This document shows positions 6,853 to 13,789 of a stretch of 13,789 nt of DNA, one piece after another. Location: positions 1 through 13,789 of the forward strand of contig WGED01000102.1 of assembly GCA_015492915.1 (NCBI GenBank), written 5' to 3'. This DNA is from Cyclobacteriaceae bacterium. Its GTDB lineage: Bacteria; Bacteroidota; Bacteroidia; Cytophagales; Cyclobacteriaceae. Under the pieces are notes generated by a model. It did no database searches. It worked only from the letters and a program-made list of their open reading frames with translations, and was not told the DNA's origin. The translations under genes and the position numbers were made by a program. Positions within the stretch are counted from its first letter, which is position 1. Every line of letters starts with the position of its first letter.

Positions 6853-9018
6853 CTACTCGATGGTGATCTCTTTCCAAACCACAGCGCTCTTCCCCTCTGT
6901 ATCTGTTGTGGCAGCCCGCAGGCGATAAGTGCCTGCCTTATCAATAACAAATTTGATTTTTATTTCCGCCGAACGGGGAAATTCTTCGATTTCAACGTTC
7001 CACCGTTCCTTCCATAGTTTGGAATGGTTTTCCTCACCGGGACCATACAACTCCCACAAAACGTATTGATTATGATACACTCCCGAAGAATCCGCTCCCA
7101 TAGTGTAATAAACAGGCGCTGACCCCTCCCTGACCCTGGCAGTGGCGGTTACCTCGCACGGGACAGTTTTGCACTGTGTCATTTCAACCGACAATTTCGG
7201 TGGCTCGCCTCCCGGTCTTACGGGCTCACGGGCCTTATCGAGCAACTCGCTGATGCCATCGCTGACTATCTCCACCTTACCGTCTTCTCTGATAATTACA
7301 ATTTCTTCATAGCCGTTGAGTGCCAATCCCTGCATATTCCAATAAAGGTCATATTCCTTACCCAGCCGAATGCAGCGTTCAATTTCCGTAAAAAAATTAC
7401 GCATCACCTCTCTGTATTTTACATCATAACTGTTTTTACGCTCCATGTTCAGAGCTGGTAAAGCGCTGAAGTTGCCAATTCCCATGGATACATGACCGAG
7501 ATTGTAAAACTCGGGCAGAAGAATAGCAACCCTCGCAACGTTCTTAAGGTTTTCAAAATTCCTGTCCGGAAAATTTTCCGCATGATTTTTTAAATTCCTC
7601 GTCAGGGCGAGGTACTCGCTGTAAGGTACTGCTGCCAGACGGTGATTGTCCCAAAAGAAAAACAGGGTGGCGCCCATATCATAAGCATGCGTCATAAACC
7701 AAAAAGCATCGGCCCGTGCCACCTGTCCGTAAATGCTCATCCCCCATGTTTTACCTGTTTCCCGTGCAGCTCCTCTCAGAAAACCATAGATGATATCGAT
7801 GAAATTGTTTGGCTCATCGATGGGTATCTGGCAACCGAAAGCCATGTTCCATTCCGGCAGTACCCTTTTAACACCTATCCGTCCCGGTGGTTCGAAAACC
7901 ATGGCATATGGCGGGGAACTATTTCCTTCAGACAACTGGTAGACAGCCGAGCTGATCATGGTTTCCCATGAATACACATTTTGTTGCAAAAAATTCATGT
8001 CACCGATATCAACATCCTCCCGGGTTGCCAGCTCTTTGATCAGTCTCGAGGGGCCGCTATTATACTTTTTCTCATAAAACAATTTCATGAATTCTTCATA
8101 AACCATTTGCGAGGTCAGTGTCTTTGCCAGTTCAGGATTTTCCCTCAGCATGGGTCTGATGACGTGATCGCGCGTGCCAACCATCGGTTCATCAAAAAAT
8201 ATCACAGGGCCTGCATAATTGCTTTTGTAAAGGTCTTCCGGATAGTCGATGTCCTTCCCGCTGATGCCCCAGTAAAATACATTTTCATTATCAAGCCATG
8301 ATATTTGCTCCTTAATTATGAAAAAGCAATTCATGCCTGCATCGATCATTTCCCTGTAATTTTCCCTTGTCAGCGGTTCATATTCATATTCCGAATCATC
8401 CCATTTCCTCTTTTCACCTTTCACTCTCTTATTGTGCGGCACGCCAATCATCAAATCCGGTGTTAGGTGCAATACCCTCGGATCAGCAGGCGGAGCAGGA
8501 ATCGTGGATTTTTCATTACTTATCAACACATACTTCAGTCCGAGGTATTTTACGCTTTTCACTTTGCCCGATAATGGATCAAGACCCGGCTCACCCCGGG
8601 GGAACAGATACTCCCAGGCGCCCGTCGCAGGCAAAACAGGCGCCCCGGTACGGGGGTGTGAATACTCGACAGCGCGGTCATCGCCTTCTATGAGAATATA
8701 ACGATTTATTTGCTCCTCAGCATCCCGGAGGTTTGCGGATGGATAGGAATTGCACAATATCCATACGGAAAAATATTCGCCGTTCACTTTGGCGGCTTGT
8801 ATAAGCATCCATTGATGAGCCGATTCATTCGATTCTTCAACCGGGCCAATGATTATTCTAAAATCCTTAACCACAGAGGCAGGCAAATTAGCAGTGGCAG
8901 CTCGGAAAGAGAGTGTGGTGCCGGGTGTACCCAAAGGATATTTTTTCTTTGCCACCAGAAAATGAGACAATAATAAAACAATGAATACAATACCGATATA
9001 CCTGTATCTTTCTGTCAT
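6853..9018 (-). CDS. Secreted protein of unknown function, possible glycoside-hydrolase-like barrel with C-terminal Ig-like domain
   Basis: 721 residues; I do not recognise the family with certainty. An N-terminal signal is clear: MTERYRYIGI then a hydrophobic run to about residue 23 (FIVLLLSHFLVA). Residues 25-210 look like a beta-rich domain. Residues about 215-480 show patterns seen in TIM-barrel hydrolases (YREMIDAGMNCFFI, GPVIFFDEP, TWGMSIYGQVARADAFW, ATLFFFWDNH), with acidic candidates E277 and D457, but no catalytic pair I can assign. Residues about 490-600 alternate strands and helices like the extra domain of beta-galactosidase-type enzymes. Residues about 610-721 resemble an Ig-like fold (GTYRLRAATTDTEGKSAV). 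The start at 9018 is chosen over an in-frame ATG at 9084 because AGGAAA precedes it and the signal peptide begins there. It is not obviously linked in function to the hydrogenase or the K+ channel. Confidence 0.85.
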   Translation of the reverse strand: MTERYRYIGIVFIVLLLSHFLVAKKKYPLGTPGTTLSFRAATANLPASVVKDFRIIIGPVEESNESAHQWMLIQAAKVNGEYFSVWILCNSYPSANLRDAEEQINRYILIEGDDRAVEYSHPRTGAPVLPATGAWEYLFPRGEPGLDPLSGKVKSVKYLGLKYVLISNEKSTIPAPPADPRVLHLTPDLMIGVPHNKRVKGEKRKWDDSEYEYEPLTRENYREMIDAGMNCFFIIKEQISWLDNENVFYWGISGKDIDYPEDLYKSNYAGPVIFFDEPMVGTRDHVIRPMLRENPELAKTLTSQMVYEEFMKLFYEKKYNSGPSRLIKELATREDVDIGDMNFLQQNVYSWETMISSAVYQLSEGNSSPPYAMVFEPPGRIGVKRVLPEWNMAFGCQIPIDEPNNFIDIIYGFLRGAARETGKTWGMSIYGQVARADAFWFMTHAYDMGATLFFFWDNHRLAAVPYSEYLALTRNLKNHAENFPDRNFENLKNVARVAILLPEFYNLGHVSMGIGNFSALPALNMERKNSYDVKYREVMRNFFTEIERCIRLGKEYDLYWNMQGLALNGYEEIVIIREDGKVEIVSDGISELLDKAREPVRPGGEPPKLSVEMTQCKTVPCEVTATARVREGSAPVYYTMGADSSGVYHNQYVLWELYGPGEENHSKLWKERWNVEIEEFPRSAEIKIKFVIDKAGTYRLRAATTDTEGKSAVVWKEITIE

Positions 9019-9050
9019 GTTTTTCCTGACATATAAAACATATAGACATT

Positions 9051-9081
9051 CAAAATAAAAAAATGACGCCCCTCCACCAAA
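9051..9081 (-). promoter_or_regulatory. Candidate Bacteroidota-type promoter for the secreted-protein gene
   Basis: On the minus strand TTTG (9081-9078) is followed after 19 bases by TTATTTTG (9058-9051), one mismatch from TAnnTTTG. The start codon is 32 bases downstream, which would leave a leader of roughly 25-30 bases. Consensus is from knowledge of Bacteroides promoters; the assignment is inference. Confidence 0.4.
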
Positions 9082-9097
9082 CACTCCTGTGAATAGT

Positions 9098-9121
9098 ATG
9101 AAAAAATTGCCTTTTTCTCAT
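9098..9121 (-). terminator. AT-rich hairpin after the K+ channel gene, weak terminator candidate
   Basis: On the minus strand ATGAGAAAAA and TTTTTTCAT flank the loop GGCAA, giving about 10 pairs including one G-T, starting 11 bases after the channel stop. The T-rich arm is inside the stem and no separate T-run follows, so this is uncertain. Confidence 0.3.
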
Positions 9122-9131
9122 AGGACCATCA

Positions 9132-9944
9132 TCACAATTTGGCGCCGCAATATTTACAGTACTTTGCATCAGGGTCATGGCCTTCCCTGCCACAAGACAA
9201 ACAAGCTTGTGTACTGATTTTTTTTGCTTTTGCCTTACCCACCTGTGACGAAACGATGCCTGTAGGAACAGCTATGATGCTGTAGCCCAATATCATCATA
9301 AAAGAAGCCAGTGTCTGTCCGAGTACTGTGGTGGGGGCTATATCTCCATAGCCGACTGTTGTCATGGTGACGATAGCCCAATAGATGCTCCTTGGAATGC
9401 TGTCAAAACCATTCCGCCCCCCTTCGATAATATACATGACCGTGCCGACGATCAGCACAATACACATGATACTAACCAAAAAAACCGTGATCTTGGGGAG
9501 ACTGGCTTTGAGCGCCACAAATAATTTATTTGCCTCCGACAAAAAGCGCACAAGCTTGAGCACCCTGAAAATACGCAGTAATCTCATGATCCGGAACACC
9601 ATCAGATAGTGCGATCCCACGAAAAACAGACTGAAATAAGTAGGTACGATAGAGATGAGATCGATGATCCCGTAAAAACTCTTGATGTAATAATAAGGTT
9701 TTCTCAATGCAACAATGCGCAAAAAATATTCTATGGTAAAAAGTATGGTGAAAATCCACTCAAAGGTTGTAAACAGGTTGCCGTACTGGTGATTCAGCGA
9801 TGCCACACTTTCCAGCATCACCACCGCCACACTTAACAATATGGCAATTATGAGCACAAGGTCAAAGGCTTTGCCTTCAGGGGTATCGGCCTCAAAAATT
9901 ATCTCATGTAACTTTTGTCGCTTTGATTCGCTGAGAAATGTCAT
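9132..9944 (-). CDS. Voltage-gated potassium channel (ion transporter family) with C-terminal zinc ribbon
   Basis: 270 residues; inner-membrane six-helix channel subunit, working as a tetramer. Hydrophobic segments fall at about 28-45 (S1), 58-80 (S2), 91-110 (S3), S4 at 114-136, S5 at 150-173 and S6 at 210-232. S4 carries basic residues at every third position (R118, R121, R124, R127, K130, R133), the voltage-sensor pattern. The pore loop has the potassium filter TTVGYGD (195-201). The tail C248-x2-C251 ... C263-x2-C266 (CLSCGREGHDPDAKYCKYCG) is a rubredoxin-like zinc ribbon on the cytoplasmic side, in place of the usual nucleotide-binding or RCK domain. Divergent from sucD; the two genes share a 155-base control region. 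Ion specificity is inferred from the filter. Confidence 0.93.
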   Translation of the reverse strand: MTFLSESKRQKLHEIIFEADTPEGKAFDLVLIIAILLSVAVVMLESVASLNHQYGNLFTTFEWIFTILFTIEYFLRIVALRKPYYYIKSFYGIIDLISIVPTYFSLFFVGSHYLMVFRIMRLLRIFRVLKLVRFLSEANKLFVALKASLPKITVFLVSIMCIVLIVGTVMYIIEGGRNGFDSIPRSIYWAIVTMTTVGYGDIAPTTVLGQTLASFMMILGYSIIAVPTGIVSSQVGKAKAKKISTQACLSCGREGHDPDAKYCKYCGAKL

Positions 9945-9963
9945 TATTTCACGGATTAATTTC

Positions 9964-9993
9964 CAAAGGTAAATTAGCCGGGCTAAAATACCA
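9964..9993 (-). promoter_or_regulatory. Candidate K+ channel promoter with a palindrome between the boxes
   Basis: On the minus strand TACCTTTG (9971-9964) matches TAnnTTTG exactly and lies 19 bases before the ATG. The upstream box, at the expected 19-base distance, reads TGG instead of TTG (9993-9991). Between them sits the 13-base palindrome TTAGCC-G-GGCTAA (9974-9986), placed where a repressor would block polymerase. Protein binding is inference. Confidence 0.45.
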
Positions 9994-10051
9994 TTATTTT
10001 AAAAATAGTGAGACTCTCATGAGTAAAAACTATGATTCATGACAGAAAGCC

Positions 10052-10081
10052 TTGGTTAGCTATCTTATTGTTTTAATTTTG
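10052..10081 (+). promoter_or_regulatory. Candidate Bacteroidota-type promoter for sucD
   Basis: TTG (10052-10054), 19 bases, then TAATTTTG (10074-10081), an exact fit to the TTG-N19-TAnnTTTG pattern of Bacteroidota housekeeping promoters. The ATG is at 10100, so the leader would be about 12-15 bases. The bases before the ATG are A-rich (AACAACAAATAA) with no Shine-Dalgarno, usual for this phylum. Confidence 0.6.
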
Positions 10082-10099
10082 CCGGTAAACAACAAATAA

Positions 10100-10984
10100 A
10101 TGAGCGTATTAGTAAATAAAGATTCAAAGATACTGATCCAGGGATTTACAGGATCGGAAGGCACTTTTCACGCCGAACAAATGATCGAATACGGTACCAA
10201 CGTGGTCGGCGGGGTAACACCCGGCAAGGGTGGCCAGACGCACCTCGGCAAGCCTGTTTTCAATATGGTGAGCGAAGCTGTTGAAGAAACCGATGCAGAT
10301 GTGAGCGTCATTTTCGTGCCACCTGCCTTTGCTGCCGACGCCATACTCGAAGCAGTTGATGCAGGTATCAGGGTGGTTGTCACCATCACTGAAGGAATTC
10401 CAACCAAGGACATGATGGAGGTGAAAAACCTGATCAAAGACAAAGATGTAAACCTCGTAGGTCCCAACTGTCCGGGCGTTATTACACCGGGTGAAGCCAA
10501 GGTGGGAATCATGCCCGGATTTATCCATAAAAAGGGTACGATCGGCATTGTGTCCCGATCAGGCACACTTACTTACGAAGCTGTGGACCAGGTGACCAAG
10601 GCTGGTTTGGGACAGTCGACCTGCATCGGGATCGGCGGTGATCCGATCATAGGCACTACCACACTTGATGCTATTAAGATGCTGATGGCCGATCCTGACA
10701 CAGAAGGTATCATCATGATCGGCGAAATCGGCGGGAGTATGGAAGCTGATGCTGCCCGATGGATCCGGGACAATGGCACCAAACCGGTCGTTGGTTTCAT
10801 CGCCGGCCAGACAGCGCCTCCGGGCCGCAGGATGGGTCATGCCGGCGCCATCATCGGCGGTGCTGATGACACCGCTGCCGCAAAAATGAAGATTATGAGA
10901 GAGTGCGGCATACATGTGGTTGAGTCACCGGCCGATATCGGAGAGACCATGGCACAGGCCCTGAAAGAATATAAGGCGAAATAA
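10100..10984 (+). CDS. sucD: Succinyl-CoA synthetase (succinate-CoA ligase) alpha subunit
   Basis: 294 residues, the usual length. With SucC it interconverts succinyl-CoA and succinate with substrate-level phosphorylation in the TCA cycle; cytoplasmic. The N-terminal CoA-binding Rossmann part carries GFTGSEGTFHAEQ (15-27) and GGVTPGKGG (37-45). The signature GPNCPGVITPGE is at 121-132. The phosphohistidine is H247 in GHAGAIIGG, matching H246 of the E. coli enzyme. The ATG is supported by alignment to the family start (MSVLVNKDSK) and by the promoter just upstream. No sucC is next to it: the upstream neighbour is divergent and a strong terminator follows, so it seems to be a single-gene unit. 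Confidence 0.97.
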   Translation: MSVLVNKDSKILIQGFTGSEGTFHAEQMIEYGTNVVGGVTPGKGGQTHLGKPVFNMVSEAVEETDADVSVIFVPPAFAADAILEAVDAGIRVVVTITEGIPTKDMMEVKNLIKDKDVNLVGPNCPGVITPGEAKVGIMPGFIHKKGTIGIVSRSGTLTYEAVDQVTKAGLGQSTCIGIGGDPIIGTTTLDAIKMLMADPDTEGIIMIGEIGGSMEADAARWIRDNGTKPVVGFIAGQTAPPGRRMGHAGAIIGGADDTAAAKMKIMRECGIHVVESPADIGETMAQALKEYKAK

Positions 10985-10995
10985 TCATCTAAAAC

Positions 10996-11035
10996 TCATA
11001 AAAAAAGGCGGTGTGGAAACCGCCTTTTTTTATGA
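10996..11035. terminator. Bidirectional rho-independent terminator between sucD and rny
   Basis: A perfect 17-bp inverted repeat: 10996-11012 pairs with 11019-11035 around the loop GTGGAA. The GC core GGCGGT/ACCGCC is flanked by seven A on the left and seven T on the right, so each strand reads as a hairpin followed by a T-run. It serves both convergent genes, starting 11 bases after the sucD stop and ending 14 bases before the rny stop. Confidence 0.95.
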
Positions 11036-11049
11036 ACTTACAACAATTA

Positions 11050-12612
11050 TTATTTAGCGTACGATACAGATCGCATCTCTCTTATCACTGTCACCTTGAT
11101 CTGTCCCGGGTACTGCATTTCCTTTTCAATCTTTTGCGATATATCAAAAGATAGCTGTGAAGCATCCGAATCTGTGACAGATTCCGCATCCACCATCACG
11201 CGGAGCTCACGTCCAGCTTGTATCGCAAAGCATTTGTTAACTCCCTCAAAACCCAGTGCTACCTCTTCGAGTTCCTTCAGCCGCTTCATATAGCTCTCCA
11301 TGATCTCTCTTCGTGCTCCCGGCCGCGATCCCGAGATAGCGTCACAAACCTGCACGATCGGTGCCAGCATGGTGGTCATTTCAATTTCATCGTGGTGCGC
11401 GCCAATCGCGTTGCATACCTCTTTGTTCTCATTGTATTTTTTTGCCAGATCCATTCCTACCAGGGCATGAGGCATATCCGGCTCTTCCTGCCATACTTTG
11501 CCGATATCGTGCAGCAAACCTGCCCGCTTCGCCAGCTTGGCATTCAGCCCGAGCTCAGAAGCCATCGTGGCGCATAACTTGGCAACCTCTCTTGAGTGCT
11601 GCAACAGGTTCTGACCGTAAGAAGATCTGTATCTCATGCGACCAACCATTTTAATGAGTTCGGGGTGTAACCCGTGTATCCCGAGGTCGATGATCGTCTT
11701 CTCACCAATCTCAACGATCTCTTCTTCTATATTTTTCTTTGTCTTGGTCACTACCTCCTCAATCCTGGCGGGGTGGATACGGCCATCAGTCACAAGCCTG
11801 TGTAATGACAATCTCGCTATTTCCCTCCTCACCGGGTCAAAGCCCGAAATGATGATGGCCTCAGGGGTATCATCGACGATAATCTCAACCCCTGTAGCGG
11901 CTTCAAGAGCACGTATGTTCCGGCCTTCACGGCCAATGATCTTTCCTTTGATGTCATCACTCTCGATGTTGAATACCGACACACAGTTTTCAATGGTGTT
12001 TTCCGTAGCTGTGCGCTGAATAGTCTCAATCACAATCTTTTTGGCCTGTTTGGTAGCTGTCAGCTTAGCCTCTTCCATGATCTCTTTGATATAGGAAGAA
12101 GCATTGGTTCTCGCCTCATCTTTCAGCGCCTCGATCAGTTGTTCGCGAGCTTCATCGGCAGATAAATTGGCAATTTTCTCAAGGGCCGTGACCTGCTCAA
12201 GCTTGATTTTTTCGAGATCACTTTTACGCTTATTCACAATTTCCAACTGCGCCGTCAGATTTTCCTTCATGCTCTCCAGCTCGGCCTCACGACGCTTGTT
12301 TTGTTCCATCTGCCGCGATAGCGTCTGCTCTCTCTGTTTCAGCTTGTTTTCATTCGTGATTATCTGATTTTTCTTGCGGCTGGCTTCCGCCTCAAATTCC
12401 GACTTAAGCTTCAGAAGCTGCTCCTTGGCCTCCAGAATTTTGTCTTTTTTCAACGTCTCGGCTGTCAGCTCAGCCTCTTTGATAATTATATCTGCTTTTT
12501 CCTCCGCCTTTTTGAGATCGGACGAAAAAACCTTCTTTAGTGCAAATCTCCCAATGATCAGCCCAATCACAAGTCCCACTATGGCTGCAATCAGCAAGGT
12601 TATGGTATCCAT
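11050..12612 (-). CDS. rny: Ribonuclease Y
   Basis: 520 residues, typical length. A membrane-anchored endoribonuclease that starts mRNA decay. Visible: one N-terminal transmembrane helix (residues 4-22, ITLLIAAIVGLVIGLIIG), a long charged coiled coil (about 30-200), a KH RNA-binding domain with IKGKIIGREGRNIRALE (221-237), and an HD phosphohydrolase domain with H339 (LLQHSREVA) and the metal-binding pair H368-D369 (GLLHDIGK). It follows zapA by 75 bases with no terminator between them, so it may share the pheT-side transcript. I found no TAnnTTTG box in that gap. Confidence 0.97.
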   Translation of the reverse strand: MDTITLLIAAIVGLVIGLIIGRFALKKVFSSDLKKAEEKADIIIKEAELTAETLKKDKILEAKEQLLKLKSEFEAEASRKKNQIITNENKLKQREQTLSRQMEQNKRREAELESMKENLTAQLEIVNKRKSDLEKIKLEQVTALEKIANLSADEAREQLIEALKDEARTNASSYIKEIMEEAKLTATKQAKKIVIETIQRTATENTIENCVSVFNIESDDIKGKIIGREGRNIRALEAATGVEIIVDDTPEAIIISGFDPVRREIARLSLHRLVTDGRIHPARIEEVVTKTKKNIEEEIVEIGEKTIIDLGIHGLHPELIKMVGRMRYRSSYGQNLLQHSREVAKLCATMASELGLNAKLAKRAGLLHDIGKVWQEEPDMPHALVGMDLAKKYNENKEVCNAIGAHHDEIEMTTMLAPIVQVCDAISGSRPGARREIMESYMKRLKELEEVALGFEGVNKCFAIQAGRELRVMVDAESVTDSDASQLSFDISQKIEKEMQYPGQIKVTVIREMRSVSYAK

Positions 12613-12687
12613 AATTCTAAATATTTATATAGTTAATACAGGTGGGGTCTGAAGCGTAAAAGATGTGAAATTCGAACGACCAGTAGT

Positions 12688-12975
12688 CTAGCCCGTCACT
12701 TCAGAAATTAACTTACTGAGATAGTTGATCTTATCTATCGCGGATTCGCCGGCATTGAGTGAGTTGGCTTCGGTTTGTAGTTTTTCGTAAAGACTGTCGA
12801 AGGCCACCATGGCCAATAAATCCTGTTTGTCATCGATCCCGAACTGGTCTCTGTACAACTTCAGCTTTTCATTTATTTTCTTACCGGCAAGCCTGATTCT
12901 CTCCTCTTCTTCGGCGTCAACTTTCATCGGATATTCCCTGTCGGCAATTTTGATCTTTATTGAAAGCTCTTCCAT
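12688..12975 (-). CDS. zapA: Cell division protein ZapA
   Basis: 95 residues; a small cytoplasmic protein that bundles FtsZ filaments at the division site. The beta-rich N-terminal part (SIKIKIADREYPMKVDAEEEERIRLAGKKI, residues 5-34 by family pattern) is followed by a helix and a C-terminal coiled coil (DLLAMVAFDSLYEKLQ onward), the ZapA layout. Length is normal. It lies 19 bases after the small coiled-coil gene and upstream of rny, the order commonly seen in Bacteroidota. No clear Shine-Dalgarno. Confidence 0.9.
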   Translation of the reverse strand: MEELSIKIKIADREYPMKVDAEEEERIRLAGKKINEKLKLYRDQFGIDDKQDLLAMVAFDSLYEKLQTEANSLNAGESAIDKINYLSKLISEVTG

Positions 12976-12994
12976 TCGCGATAAGATATATCTT

Positions 12995-13291
12995 TTACTT
13001 GCTCAATTGATTGATGCACTTATCAATTTCTTTTATATAGTCGTCGATTTTACTTTTCACTTCTGCAGCTTCAGATTCTCCCACAGAAATACGATCTACA
13101 ATAGTACTAATTTTAATTTTATTTTGAAAGTCCATGATCTGCTGATCTTTGGCGGCGAGCAGGCCCTTTAATTCCCCGATCTGATTTTTCAGATCATCAT
13201 TTTTTTTCTTTTCCTGCAGATACTGATTAATGAGTAACCTAACCTTTTTTTCAAGGTTTTGAATTTCGTTGTTAAGCCTGTCTCTTTTCAT
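12995..13291 (-). CDS. Small coiled-coil protein of unknown function between pheT and zapA
   Basis: 98 residues, no signal peptide or membrane segment. Residues 1-60 are highly charged with heptad-like spacing of Leu and Ile (LNNEIQNLEKKVRLLINQYL, then LKNQIGELKGLLAAKDQQI), predicting a long coiled coil. The C-terminal part (DRISVGESEAAEVKSKID) ends in another helix. The ATG is 2 bases after the pheT stop and its own stop is 19 bases before zapA, so all three are probably translated from one transcript. Size, coiled-coil nature and position next to zapA suggest a ZapB-like partner of ZapA, but that is inference from context; there is no recognisable ZapB signature. Confidence 0.8.
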   Translation of the reverse strand: MKRDRLNNEIQNLEKKVRLLINQYLQEKKKNDDLKNQIGELKGLLAAKDQQIMDFQNKIKISTIVDRISVGESEAAEVKSKIDDYIKEIDKCINQLSK

Positions 13292-13293
13292 AA

Positions 13294-13789
13294 TTACTTT
13301 CGGATAACGGCTCCCAGTTCTGTTTCAAATTTTTTCATTAGCCTTGTCATGACTTTGTCGATCACTTTGTCGGTCAAAGTGCTGGCTTTATCTTGCAATA
13401 TAAAACTTAAAGCATAAGCTTTTTTGTCTTTTTCTATCTTTTCTCCTACATAGTAATCAAAAACATTTATGTCCTTGAGTATGCCGGAAAACTCCCTGCA
13501 CTTAATTATATCCCTAATCTGCTCAAACGTCACGGATTTGTCGAGTACAAGTGACAAATCACGCCTTACCTCAGGGAACTTGGATATTTCCTCTACACTA
13601 AATGCCGTTTTACCTATAGATTGTAACCTCGGAAAATCCAATTCTGCATAAAAAACATCCTGTTCTATCGAAACCTGCTTTAATATATTTTTATTTAAAA
13701 GGCCTAATTTTGCTACATGCTGACCCTCCAACAAGATTGACAAGCCGTATTGAAATATCCCATCATCTAAAAACTCCGACCTGTAATCC
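13294..13789 (-). CDS. pheT: Phenylalanyl-tRNA synthetase beta subunit, C-terminal part, continues beyond the window
   Basis: 165 codons of the 3' end are visible, running off the right edge. PheT with PheS charges tRNA-Phe. The visible text begins in the catalytic-like region (IFQYGLSILLEGQHVAKLG) and then shows the C-terminal ferredoxin-fold anticodon-binding domain: SKFPEVRRDLSLVLDKSVTF, NVFDYYVGEKI, KKAYALSFILQD, and a final helix ending ELGAVIRK. The frame is open to the window edge, so a TTG at 13743 is an internal leucine codon, not the start. The stop is 2 bases before the following coiled-coil gene. Confidence 0.95.
   Translation of the reverse strand, partial: DYRSEFLDDGIFQYGLSILLEGQHVAKLGLLNKNILKQVSIEQDVFYAELDFPRLQSIGKTAFSVEEISKFPEVRRDLSLVLDKSVTFEQIRDIIKCREFSGILKDINVFDYYVGEKIEKDKKAYALSFILQDKASTLTDKVIDKVMTRLMKKFETELGAVIRK

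Noticed and set aside
9019..9084. Upstream ATG for the secreted protein
   Set aside because: It would put 22 residues before the signal peptide and run through the likely promoter; AGGAAA precedes the ATG at 9018.
10124..10915. Several long minus-strand ORFs inside sucD
   Set aside because: They are antisense shadows of a well-conserved gene and show no recognisable protein features.
12613..12687. Small RNA gene (6S-like) in the zapA-rny gap
   Set aside because: Only 75 bases, too short for 6S RNA, and no strong hairpin or terminator was seen.
13294..13743. Complete gene starting with TTG at 13743
   Set aside because: The frame stays open to the window edge and the upstream residues match PheT, so this is the 3' part of a longer gene.

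Overview
The window looks like chromosomal DNA of a member of the Bacteroidota. The evidence is the pheT / small coiled-coil gene / zapA / rny cluster, a DUF5916-type outer-membrane protein remnant, start sites mostly without Shine-Dalgarno sequences, and promoter-like sites of the Bacteroidota type (TTG, 19 bases, TAnnTTTG). No tRNA, rRNA, CRISPR array, transposase or phage gene was seen.

Layout from left to right: (1) 1-1184, plus strand, a decayed DUF5916-family gene. It has an N-terminal scrap in one frame, a missing middle, the C-terminal barrel half in another frame, and an in-frame amber stop. (2) 1185-1461, non-coding, with a terminator-like hairpin and a nested inverted-repeat element of about 200 bp. 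(3) 6581 down to 1462, minus strand, an operon hoxF-hoxU-hoxY-hoxH-hoxW. It encodes a soluble NAD(+)-reducing [NiFe]-hydrogenase (group 3d) of the Ralstonia/Cupriavidus 'knallgas' type, with HoxE fused into HoxF, plus its maturation protease. (4) 9018-6853, minus strand, a secreted 721-residue protein of unknown function with a possible glycoside-hydrolase-like barrel and a C-terminal Ig-like domain. (5) 9944-9132, minus strand, a voltage-gated K+ channel with a C-terminal zinc ribbon. (6) 10100-10984, plus strand, sucD standing alone. (7) A 17-bp-stem bidirectional terminator between the convergent sucD and rny. (8) 13789-11050, minus strand, the 3' part of pheT, a 98-residue coiled-coil protein, zapA and rny.

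How the genes work together: HoxH and HoxY split H2 and pass electrons through the Fe-S clusters of HoxU to the FMN/NAD site of HoxF. HoxW trims the HoxH C-terminus after nickel insertion. The other maturation genes (hypA-F) are not in the window, so they must lie elsewhere if the enzyme is active. SucD is half of succinyl-CoA synthetase; no sucC is adjacent. The right-hand cluster is housekeeping: tRNA charging, divisome (ZapA and perhaps its small neighbour) and mRNA turnover (RNase Y).

I found no clearly new multi-gene system. The items most worth a second look are the knallgas-type hydrogenase with an unusually depleted HoxF N-terminal cluster site, the 721-residue secreted protein, the nested inverted-repeat element beside the dying DUF5916 gene, and the palindrome inside the K+ channel promoter.
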